A DNA stretch of 64,000 nucleotides, taken from contig JADFUC010000088.1 in assembly GCA_019722365.1 (NCBI GenBank), positions 1 through 64,000 of the forward strand, written 5' to 3'. Both the position numbers and the translations under genes were made by a program. Each line of letters opens with the position of its first letter. Positions within the stretch are counted from its first letter, which is position 1. The notes under the pieces are model-generated. The model saw nothing but the letters and a program-made list of their open reading frames with translations, did no database searches and was not told where the DNA came from. This stretch comes from Lithospermum erythrorhizon (lineage: Eukaryota > Streptophyta > Magnoliopsida > Boraginales > Boraginaceae). Positions 11,146 through 22,080 of this stretch are shown piece by piece.

Positions 11146-14110
11146 TGTTAGGATTTGAAATCCAAAATCTTAATTTCAACTGTCAATAAAGCGATAGCGA
11201 TTATAAGTCTGATAAAAACCTTAAATAATTTTATCTGGGTTACCGATGTGAAAGATGCGTCGCATTCTTTAGTGCGAGAATCGCTAATAAGCAGGAAGAT
11301 CATTCTGAGCCTAAGCTGGTTATAATCTATCGGTTGGTACTTCTTATCATGAGAGAAAATTTCAGCCTTAATTTATCGAAACGAAGATAAAAGCTCTGGT
11401 TTTTCAAGAACAAAAACTATGTTATTCACTAATATTAAAGACATCTTTAGTATATGAATATTACCACATTACATGTATTTGTGTGATAAATAAAGAAACA
11501 TAGAAATAGTCCCAAACGACCTCTGAAGTTGGAAACTTTGGGCTCGAGAGCGTCGAGCTTAAGCGCCAAAGCGTCACTTGTTGGCGTCCGTTATTTTCCG
11601 ACCCGAGGGCGATTGCTAAAGTAATGTCGAAATTTCTGGCTAATCGGATTTTGCGCGGCCGTTTAAGCGGCGATTATGGAAACAACCCGAAAAATACCCT
11701 TCGCCCAACCAATGCGGCAGAAGGCGTTTTCGGATCGGCGTCTTGGCATGGCCTCTGATGCATCATCCCCAATTTCATGGCGTCACGGCTTGATGCGGCC
11801 CTTTCAATCCCCAAACATGTGAATGACGCTTGAGCATTGCAGAGAGAGAATGCAGAATGATGCATTCACGCCTACCGTTGGGCTACGCCCATTCAAACAA
11901 TCACCATGCTGCGCATTTGCCATCTTAGTCTTCATGATCTTGATCCAGACACCTTGGAAAACCTCAACGCTTGATTGATAAATTGATAGATTTCATTCTT
12001 CTCTTTCCCGTTTCCGACGATGAAACTGCAGTCTAATTCGGTGATCGCCGGTGTTGTTTGATCGAGCATGACAGTTAGCAAATAATTAGGAGGTTGGGAA
12101 TATCTCTACCAGCGCTTTTTAAACGTATTAACTCGGATGATTCATACGACACGGAACCGGTTGCATCTTTCCCCCGGTCCTTGAGCTTCGAGCTAAATCA
12201 TGCGAATGAAGAGTATTACGTTACGCGGGTTAGGTACCTTTAAACTTCAAATCGTTCGTTTGCACGGCTATTCGAGAATCTCAGGAACCTCGTGTACGTC
12301 CAAAGCGAGAATTTCACCCATGACAATCCTATTTATTTCGCAAAACTCATGTCGAATCGCTGCTTTCACACGGATCCTATTCAACCTCTTCTAAGAACCG
12401 TCGACTAAGTATAGAGTACCAAACTTACGCCCCACTTTTCTATTACTATATATTGCTCTCGAATGACCTTCCAGTTACCGTCTTGAAAGTAGTTCGATAA
12501 CCGTCTCATCGGTGACCGAGCCGAAGTAAACTCTTCCTTTAATTTGAACATACCTCACCTTTGTCGAGTTTCGAAGAACCATTAAAATAGCTTAATTAGC
12601 ATCTACCATTACTTCTTGCATGGTACCGTATTGAATGGAACACTCCCATAATTTCTAAAGGCATAATTCGCATTACATACATTGTCATGCGTGAGTATGA
12701 AAAGATACTCAGATCTACTATCGAGGAATCAACGGAAGCATTCCTGAGATAGAATGACGCTATGAAATAATCTCTGATCTGACATAGGCATCACCGTTGG
12801 CTTTGCGGTGCCAACTTCGTTGACTGTCTTGCCCATATTGACACACAAGATTAGAATTTCTTCTTCCTACACTCTGTGATCTCACAGTGTTTGAAAGCCT
12901 CTGTCTCCGTTCTTCGTCTTCACACTTGTCACAGGTACCAGCACGCTTCAGCACACACATAGAGAACACGGTGGCTCGCCGAAGACGAATACATTTCTAC
13001 CAATATGGCCAAAGTTCCCAGCCTTGTTGGTACCCTCTGAATTACTAACCGCCGCCTCAGTGGCTCCCAATTTTTCGGGTATGAAACCCAATAAAATCAT
13101 GTCTTGCATCTGTCATCAGCATTAACATCTACCGTCGTGATTGATTAATAATCTTGTTAGAAATCATTAAAAGATTATCTAGCCATGGGTGTGTTATCGA
13201 CATCTTAGTGAAAATATATTTTTAAATGAGAAATCTTATTGTTTGCGAAGGTTTCTGTTAAGTTACTACAAAGCCTTCGCCATTTGTGGTGGACATAGCG
13301 TTAGCAGCAATGTTTCTCGACAAGCAGTCGATTCGTCATTCGTTACGTCCGTGTACCAGAACTACTCGCAGTGGTTTGTTCGAACGCTACCGATACGGAT
13401 AATCCTCCTTACCACGTCTTCGATATTATGGAAAAATCAATTAAATCTAATTTCTACGTTCCTTAGCTTCGACCACCGATTCTTAAACTCTGGAAGCCAA
13501 GTTATGACCAAACTTTGATGCAGATTGTTGGGATTTAAAACCCAAAATCCATCGCAGAGTTTCAAGCAATCAATAAGAACGGCATGAATTATAAGTGCGG
13601 AAATAATGATATGATAATTTTATACGGGTTACTTCAATGTGAAGGTACGTGCTGATAGCTGTACAGAATCCATTTAATAAACTGAAGATGCGTTACAGGT
13701 CGCATCATTTGGTATAATCATCGGGTTGGGTGTTTTCTAATCGTGAAAATGCGATATGGCTATCGAGCAAGATAAAGCTACAAAGTTTTGAGAACAAAAG
13801 CTATATTCTTGATAATAATAAAAGGCCTAATATTATTCGAGGATGAATAATCTGTTCATGTTTTGTGTGATAAATAAAACTGCGTAAACGTCGTATATTT
13901 AGAACTGTCTTTTCAAAATTAGAACTTCTTGAACAAGGCGATCGAATCGCGCCAACGTCAACCGGTAATACGATCAGCCCTGAGCCCAGGGACCGGTGCT
14001 AACAGTAACACTTGAAAATTTCTTGGCCTAATCGGCCCTACAATCAGGCCTGCATCCCGGCCGATTCAAGGACGATTATTGAAAACTGAAAAATACTCTT
14101 CACTTCAACA
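11146..14110. mobile_element. Old, diverged LTR retrotransposon without recognisable genes
   Basis: Two direct repeats begin alike: TGTTAGGATTTGAAATCC at 11146 and TGTTGGGATTTAAAACCC at 13526. They stay alignable through shared landmarks (ATTATAAGT, GGTTAC-GATGTGAA, AAGAACAAAAACTAT/GAGAACAAAAGCTAT, TGTGTGATAAATAAA, GGCTAATCGG, CTGAAAAATAC) to about 11702 and 14105. I read them as LTRs, heavily diverged, enclosing roughly 1.8 kb. The interior has no gag, protease, RT or integrase motif that I recognise, so this is either a non-autonomous element or one too decayed to read. Orientation cannot be fixed from coding; both LTRs begin TGTT on the + strand. Confidence 0.55.
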
Positions 14111-16980
14111 GCTATAACTATAATTATCCCTCCTTTTACACAATGGAAGTACACAATCTCTTAAATATGGGCCCTATGCTTAAATGGTTGGGACTTAGAT
14201 GTATTAAGATGGAATAAGATCTTAATCGAAAAATGTCATATCATTTTCTTTTGTGGTTCAATTATTTCGACATACTCATAAAATTAAGTCACTTACTGAA
14301 ATCATGCCCACAAGGAATAATGTTGACAAGAAAAAAAGTTCACATGCAACCTTAATCATAACAATGTTTTTATTTTCTAAAAATATATAAAGAATTTAAC
14401 CAAATACATCTAACCCAATAATATTTGTACTCAATTGCTCGACATAGTTTACCAAACAAAATTAAAACCATTAATTATGAAAAATAAAGAATTTTAATGA
14501 AGTCAACAAATACTATGTATCTAACGGAAATGATAATCAAACTTAAAATAAAAAAGTCAACTGCTCCATACTCTTTGGATCTAGATAGAGGCACGAAAAT
14601 CTTAACTCGTTAATCGTAAATGATTTAGATGATGCTTATTAGTTGGTATTATATTTTAAATTTGATCTTAAACTTAAAACCCTATGATCTCACATGTTTA
14701 ACGATAATTTATAATTATATCAATGAGGCATGAACGATATTTATCTTCATCATAGGCAACGATATTTATCTTCATCATATAGGCATATATATTACTCCTT
14801 ATGAGTAAAGAGTGGTCGGAACAGGATAAAAAATTTTAATATGGAATATTTATTTTATTATTCAAATATAAAATTTTATATGGGTATTTATTTTAGAGAG
14901 AATAGAAGAGAGCACTTAAGAGTAAAAGATGTTTGAACAAATTTTGAACTCGAAACCTTTTTTAAATTGTTCAAAAATAAAAACCATTGAGTCATTTTTT
15001 TAATTTAGGATATTCATCGATGTAGTACCCTTACTCTATGTGGGTCCGTCCCTGGGAAGAATAGTGAAAAATAAACATGATCACATGACTGTTGTAAGTG
15101 TAACTTAGATTTTTGATACCATGAGGAAGTTAATTAGGGTGTCGAGGAGATCGTTTTCGCGCGGACGGAGGATCGATTGAGTGTCGATTTGACTGACCAG
15201 GTGGAACAGGGAGCAAAAATTGATCCGTCTCGAGTGATTTAGCACCCAAATGTGGGCCCTTAAAAAAAGTGACCTACCCGATGGAGCATGCGTGCAGGCT
15301 GCGGACAGTGTTGCACGCGGATGCGTGGCGTCTTATTTGGTTTGGCTCTTATTTTTTCACCTCATTTTTAAATTATTTTTTGCACAATAATTAAGCAATA
15401 AAAAAATTATCATATTTTTCGAGAACACCATAAACAATGAAGCTGGGTTTCATCGTTTTAGGCAAAAAAAAATCAAGTTTTTTACATATGTTTGCTTATT
15501 ATGTTATGTCTGATTCAGTGATGAATAATATTGAGTGTTATTTTAAGGTATAATATTATTTATTGTATTAAAATATTATGGTTTTTGAAATTCAAAAAAT
15601 ATTTTGACAAATTTAATTAATTTTCATGTCAATTGTTGTAGTAATTATAAATTTAATAATTATATATATGAAATAAATAAAGAGAAATGAAAAATATGGT
15701 GGGTATATGTTGGAGTGATGTGGAAGGGAGAGAAAGTAATTTGATACGAATAATGTACCTCTTTGTATTTATTAGTAAAAAGTGGGTGTTATTGAGTGTC
15801 TGATATGAGTGGGGAGAAAAAGTGTTAAATTTAACCTGGCAAGCTACGGATAGTCTTGGTGTAACGTGATTAAAATTTAGTTATTCCTGACTTAGCATTA
15901 TTTTTTTTCATTTATTAAATGAACCCTCTCGTGTGTACTGGCACGGTGAGGATTTGTCAAAAAAGGCAAGCTAGTTGTAATCTGTATGTAGCAAGTATTA
16001 GATATTCACCATTTCGGTTCAATTCACTTAAATGATAAATCCACTCTTTTAAATAATGTCCCATTTTCTTCAAGATTAGATGATTATTGACTATACAAGT
16101 GGGGTTGTCAAATAAAATAAATACTTGATAAAAACTCTATATTTATGAAAGAAAATTAATGGTAAAAAACAAAACATCCCAAACACACTTTTCTTTAATT
16201 TTTGCAGTCGGTCTTGTAATTTAAGCAATGGAACAAAGTAATTGCATATGGTGATGAGTTAATTTTGTCGATTGACACAGACTAGAGTAGGACATGTTAG
16301 CTACCAGATTATGGGTGTTTGATGCTACATTTTAATTCCTTTATACAAATACTAGCAACCAACTTAACTAAAGGGATGATTGGATTGATTATTTTACTTT
16401 GGTGGTGTCAGATCTGTCTACCAATAAATTTGAAAAATATTTAAGTAAGAAGGTCATATATTGATTTCTTACAGAAAATCCAACTTTAGTTATCATTACA
16501 ATGTCGATCAAATTTTATATCAAGATTAATGCAATAATTGTTTTTGTTCAAGATGATTCTACTTACTATACCACAATTTCTCTTACTCAATTTGTTTAGG
16601 AGAGAAACGAGCTTCAATGAACTAGATGTCTCAACAAGAATCTAAATGAATCTTTTTACAAACTTTATTATCGTTTGTTAGGATTATAATAATGAGTATT
16701 GGGCATGTTATATTAAAATTAGGTTACTAGATTTTAAGTTTAAAATTGTCTATATATATATGGACATCTTCTATTATAATAGAACAACAATTATTAAATG
16801 ATAATATTTTTTCTTAGAAAACTTTATCGGAACATCGAGCGGATGATCGGTCCGGATTTAATATACATGAGATGACTAAGTTTCACTTGATATTGAACTG
16901 TCTTAATATACATTAATATACATTTTGTTAACGATTGTAACCACTCATACAACTGTAACCATAAGTAAATTGGTCAAAGT
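14111..16980. other. Intergenic, no supported gene
   Basis: AT-rich sequence. A short direct repeat of about 25 bp (AACGATATTTATCTTCATCAT, twice) sits at 14728-14780. Positions 15125-15345 are GC-richer and may be an old insertion. No coding region is seen. Confidence 0.4.
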
Positions 16981-17316
16981 CCGGACGTAGATTCAGTGGT
17001 AAAGGCGAGAGTCTTAAATGTCGGCCACTAGGCTGCTTCGTGCGGTGTGGGTTTGGTCGCGAAAATGTTAGAATCTCGTATTGAAGTGGTTTAAAGGAAG
17101 CCTACCGTCGATCGTCAGAGGCAGCGTTCGCGATTCTTTCCTTTTGGAATTTGCGGTGTGGGTTCGAGTCGCGCGAAATAGCGAAATCTCTTATTGAAGT
17201 GGTTTAAAGGAAAGGCTCGTTCGCGATGGTAAGCGCGTCTACGCGTTCGCTCGCCCGTAAAATTAGGGGCGAGGAATTTTTAAGGAATCTTGATTTCTGG
17301 CTTCTCCCAAAAAAAA
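16981..17316 (+). mobile_element. tRNA-derived SINE-like repeat with internal duplication
   Basis: It starts CCGGACGTAGATTCAGTGGT, matching a pol III box A (TAGATTCAGTGG), and holds a box B-like GGGTTCGAGTCG at 17160-17171. It ends GGCTTCTCCC followed by an A-run at 17307-17316, the layout of a plant SINE. A 60-bp unit (TGCGGTGTGGGTT... to GTGGTTTAAAGGA) occurs at 17041-17100 and again at 17152-17211, so the body is partly dimeric. GC content is well above the surroundings. Target duplications are not obvious. No protein is encoded. Confidence 0.6.
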
Positions 17317-18001
17317 ATGGAGTGGTCCGAAACCTGTAACACACGCAACGAAGTACATGCACTCTACAGCTATACAAGCATAATTCTTTCATCAAATGTT
17401 GGATCTTTCAGTTGACTAAAAGTCAACCAAACCTCTCACTTTATTCTCAAACAAAGTACCATTCTTGAACTACTTCTAAGGCAACAACATATTGATTTCG
17501 TTTTTGCTGTTTTTGATTCTCCAATTACTAATAAAAATTCCCCACTTTTTTGGTTATTAATTTCACCTTGAAGTTCTCAAACTGCTTCATTTGTACTTTC
17601 TGTGATTTTTTACAGTTTCAAGATAAATTTGTGTAACTTTAATGTCCAAATTATTCAGTACGTAGTAATATAAACATACTAACATACCCATCAGAGTGTA
17701 TGCAGAGAATCTTACATTACTGCCACTTTTTATTCAAGAAAGTCACAAACATACTAGTTTTTCAGACAACATTCTGTGTGCCTGGATGATATGTGTAATC
17801 TGAATAATTTTTATAATAATTTGTAAACATTTTAATTTGTTGTTTTTTTTTATAAAAGTGCGGCTCTTATCATTAGGAGGACTCCAACCGGACCTCATCA
17901 TTGAGAGTAATGTACCGTGTCCACCCTACTGGTTAAACATTTTGTTGTTAGATTGTTCATGTTAGCTGAAATGAAATGAGTGAAAGTGGTGAGTGGAAAA
18001 G
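17317..18001. other. Promoter region of the glycosyltransferase gene
   Basis: AT-rich sequence between the SINE and the GT14-like gene. It should contain the promoter and leader; no clear TATA box was identified, and no other features are seen. Confidence 0.35.
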
Positions 18002-21000
18002 ATGAAGAGGAGGCAAAATTCTGGAAAATTTGATCCAAGATGGAAAAGGAAGAAGCTTTTTGTTATAATTTTGGTGGGATTTTGTTTTGGAGTTCTACTG
18101 TTTATAGAGATGCAATATAGTGGAATCAGGTCATTGAGTTTGATATCTCCACCAATCATTCAGAAGCCGAAAATCGCCTTCTTGTTTATATCTAGGAATC
18201 GTCTCCCTCTTGAGAATGTTTGGGATGCATTCTTTCAGGTAGTTTTACATTTGTTGTCTGATTAAGTGTTATCATTATTTCTTTATATGCAGTTTTGCTC
18301 AATTTGCAGTTAAAGAGTAGTTGGACTATGTGTTTTGCTTTAGTAGATATAGTTTATTTAGTTGCTGGATAATTATCATATAGTAGTATTAAGACTGTTC
18401 CCTATTATCAAAGGCTAAGATTGCGTACTATACGACGCCCTTACTCCACTTAGACGGGAACCTCTTCAGACGCGTTATGGCTTGTTGGGGTGGTATTGTA
18501 ACTGTTAATGTATATTTCTTTGATTCAGTTACATGTTTTCAGATGGAGTAATGATACTGTTGAAGATTTTAGCTGGCCCTGTAACCTTTAATCGATCAAG
18601 GATCTTTTAAGTTTAGTACTACACATTTTCATAGTTATGTTGTAAAATGAGTCAACGTGAAATTAACTTAACCTTCTTTTGCTGTTGTGTTTCCCTCTGT
18701 TTTCAGTCGTTATGATAGATCAGAATTGTTAGGTCCTCTGGTTGTGTACCTTAACCATTCCTTTTATTCTTAATGAAACTCCTTAACTCTACAATTTGAA
18801 TTAGCTCGCTTCACCAATGAGTTGCTTATACTCCGTATTAGCCAAAGTTATTGTAGTGGTCTCTTTGAGAGAAGGAAAACAAAATTTTATTTGCTGACGT
18901 CTGGTCATCTACCTTTGTATATGCTTATATTGTTTCATTGCTTTCGATTGAGGCCTGAGGGGTCGTGAAAATGTGACACATTTATCTCGAGTGTAGAATG
19001 CATTTGTTAGATAGTTCCTTACTGAGTTTAAGGGAGTTTAAGGCTTGTCAATGCACTCAATAAGGTTGGAACATCCATATCATTGTTGATAGAAGTGTAT
19101 GTTTCTTTTCAGGGTGATAAAGAGAATAAATTTTCAATTTTTGTACACTCAAGACCTGGCTTTCTGTTTAATAAAGTTACAACAAGATCAATGTATTTTC
19201 TAAACCGCCAGATCAATGATAGCGTACAGGTATTATTCATTCTGTTATATGGTCTCTAATATTGTAATTGCACTGCAATAATGAGATAATTGGGCATTTA
19301 CTTTATAATCTTGGTTCATGTTATAAGAGAGCCATGGGACTAATCGTGTATATTTGCATTCATATCCTGCAACTCAAATGCTGTCCCACTTTTTAGGGTG
19401 TTTGCTTTGACTAATGTGGCTTTGTAAGTATACCTTCAAGCCAAATCCTTTGTCCTTATTTGCAAATGCTAACTTGAAGTGAGATTTTTCTGGAAAATCG
19501 AGTCAAGCCAAACATTCCTTCGTCTCTACCCTCATATACGAAGTTATATCCAGCCTTGTCTCTTTTCAGCGATTTTTACTACCTTGTTACACAGGAAAAG
19601 AAACTACTATAGCATAGCTTATGATTTGTTTTTATCATTAAGTCAAATAGTATATATACTTTTGTTTCCTATACAAGGTGGACTGGGGTGAAGCAAGCAT
19701 GATTCAGGCGGAGCGTATATTAATTCAAAATGCACTGATAGATCCTTCCAACGAGCGGTTTATTTTTCTTTCTGACAGGTGGGTTCTGACTTTCAATTTT
19801 GAAGTTCTGAATTTTGAGTTTAATGAGGGTGGTGACCCTTTATCAGTGTACATAGAACTATAGAAGTTTAATGTATAATGAGTATAAACTTGTCATTGTT
19901 ATTTCAGCTGCATACCCTTATATAACTTCAGCTATACTTACAACTATATTATGTCTACATCACAGAGCTTCGTGGACAGGTTAGCTAATCGATGCACTTC
20001 ATTTTTCTTACACCCAAGAATAATTTCAGCTTGAATAGAGGGACTTTAGGTTCAGCTTTCTCTAGCTTAAGCAAGGTTATTGCAGATAAGCACCTTAAGT
20101 AAAAGCTTTTTCCACAATAAATATTAACTAATTCCCTCACTGTTGGATCAGTTTTGCAGATACAAAACAAGGTCGATACAATCCAAAAATGCATCCTGTT
20201 ATTCCTGTTCAGTACTGGAGAAAAGGGTCACAGGTATTGTTCGACTTAGTTTGACGAGAGCTTTAAGTTCTTCAAAGTAAAATATCTGAAAACGAGGAGA
20301 TTTGAAGATTGGAAAAATACAAAAACTTGTTCACTTTGTTAGCTAACATTAGCATCTGATTTCTTTCTATTTCGCTGATTTTCTTGTAGTGGGTGGTTTT
20401 GAACAGAAAGCATGCTGAGATTGTTATGAAGGATAATACTGTGTTCCCTCTGTTTCAATTGCATTGCAAGGTGAGTTCAGTACTTACCTTATAATTTAAT
20501 TTTTTATAACTTTCAGGGAAAGAACATGTATATTTTCTTTTACTGATGTTGCTTTGATTGCATGTTCGAAACTGGTTTAGACTTCCCAAATGTCATAGTT
20601 ACTTATGTTCAGCTTCCGAATTCTTATGGAGATGATTAATTTCTTGATTCTAGCTCTCTTCCATCTATCTCATGCTCATATATGTTGGATTCGTCATTTG
20701 ATCTTCGTCTGTAATCCTTCTTTCATTGTTTTGTTAAAAGAAGCTTTGCCTTTTTGTACCAAATGCTTACTAACTGAAAACACATTTAATAACTGTTCAG
20801 ACGAAGACATTGCCAGAGTTTTGGCGACAACACTCTGGTGTAAGTGCTGTCTTATCTTATCTTATCTTTACATTCTTGAGACCATTGTGTAAAAGCAAAT
20901 TTATCATATTACTCTGTATTTACACAGCCTGTTGATAATTCAAAGGAGCACAATTGTATACCAGATGAACATTATGTTCCCACCTTACTTGCGGTAAGTT

Positions 21001-21716
21001 AATCCCTCGAGAATTTGTATGCATGCTTATGGTTCCTTGGCCCCTCTCTTAGTCGAGTCTTGAAAAACTAAATTTACCCTCAAAATGTTCTATTTAATAA
21101 TGCCCCCTGTCTGCATGATTTGTGTTTTATATATTCTGAACTCCATTGTTCAATGTAGCGAAAACACCTTGAAGGTCAAATTGTGAGGAGAACGTTGACT
21201 CATACTTCATGGGATCTTTCAGCCTCCAAAAACCGTGAACGAAGAGGTTGGCATCCTGTGACTTACAAGCAAGTTGATGCTACTCCGACACTAATCCAAT
21301 CCATCAAGGTATATTGGCTTGCCTATACAATGTCACATCGTTCATGGAGAGTTTACTTTAGTGCAGCATGTCTTATGTTTCTGCAGTCATGGAAGCGCAA
21401 AAACTTACAAGTGAACTTTAAAAATCCGTAAAATCATGCTAAGATGAACTTTACATTCAGGCAATCGATAACATCTATTTTGAGACCGAGTACAGAAGGG
21501 AGTGGTGCACTAGCAAGGGGAAACCTGCACCATGTTTTCTTTTCGCTAGGAAGTTCACTAGGCCTGCTGTTCTACGGCTTCTTAACACGGTAAACTTCAT
21601 TTTTCATTGCCTTCACATATAAACAATGTGCTGTGTGATGCTGCCTCTAATTGATTTCCTCGTCATTTGAACAGTCTTCACTTGCTGTTCGCCCTGAAGA
21701 AACTGGCCAAACCTGA
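18002..21716 (+). CDS. GT14/BC10-like glycosyltransferase (core-2/I-branching domain)
   Basis: Eleven exons join in one frame of 371 codons: 18002-18238, 19113-19229, 19678-19778, 19908-19979, 20152-20233, 20390-20470, 20801-20839, 20928-20993, 21159-21308, 21461-21589 and 21675-21716. Residues 18-38 form a single signal-anchor helix (VIILVGFCFGVLLFIE) after a basic cytosolic tail, as in type II Golgi glycosyltransferases. The lumenal part carries KIAFLFISRNRLPLE, FVHSRPG, DWGEASMIQAE, FIFLSDSCIPLYNF, YWRKGSQWVVLNRKHA, IPDEHYVPTLLA and CFLFARKF, the order of the plant Branch (PF02485/DUF266) family related to rice BC10. The family is thought to modify cell-wall glycans or glycoproteins; the substrate is unproven. 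The ATG at 18002 is the first in frame. No lesions are seen. Confidence 0.88.
18405..18520 (+). repeat. SINE 3'-body-like fragment in glycosyltransferase intron 1
   Basis: AAGGCTAAGATTGCGTACTA, followed by ACGACGCCCTTACTCCACTT, AGACGGGAACCTCTTCAGAC and GTTGGGGTGGT, resembles the widespread plant repeat AAGGCTGCGTACA..CCCCTTA..C..GGGAGC ending in GTTG repeats, a SINE body and tail. It has no box A or B, so it would be 5'-truncated. The match is from memory of the pattern only. Confidence 0.4.
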
Positions 21717-22080
21717 CAAAGCCTTGAATGGCAGTGAACTAGTGAAGGTAAATGGCAGCAGATTATGAGAGATGTTAAGGGTGGTGGTTTCTCCCCCATG
21801 GCTATTAGGAAAGATGTAGAAATGAGATGCAGATTATGTACACTTGTAGAGTATGATTAACACAATAACATTTAACAACTATATGAATTTTTTTTGTCTA
21901 AATAAGGAAAGTAATCAGGAGTAGAGGGGGTGATAACATGTACATTGTGTATTTTTTTTTTCTTGGAAGTGTAATCCACGTTGGTCATTTTAATGTGCTA
22001 TAATACTAATATCAATAATTAAATGTTATTTTATTATACTCTATGTTCTAATTCTTTTAACGTTCAGTTGCATAAGTTTT
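21717..22080. other. 3' UTR of the glycosyltransferase gene and spacer
   Basis: Sequence after the TGA, becoming AT-rich with T-runs near 21890 and 21955. It probably holds the 3' UTR and polyadenylation region; nothing else is seen. Confidence 0.4.

Noticed and set aside
11674..13518. Several short frames inside the old LTR element
   Set aside because: None shows gag, protease, RT or integrase motifs, and lengths are as expected by chance.
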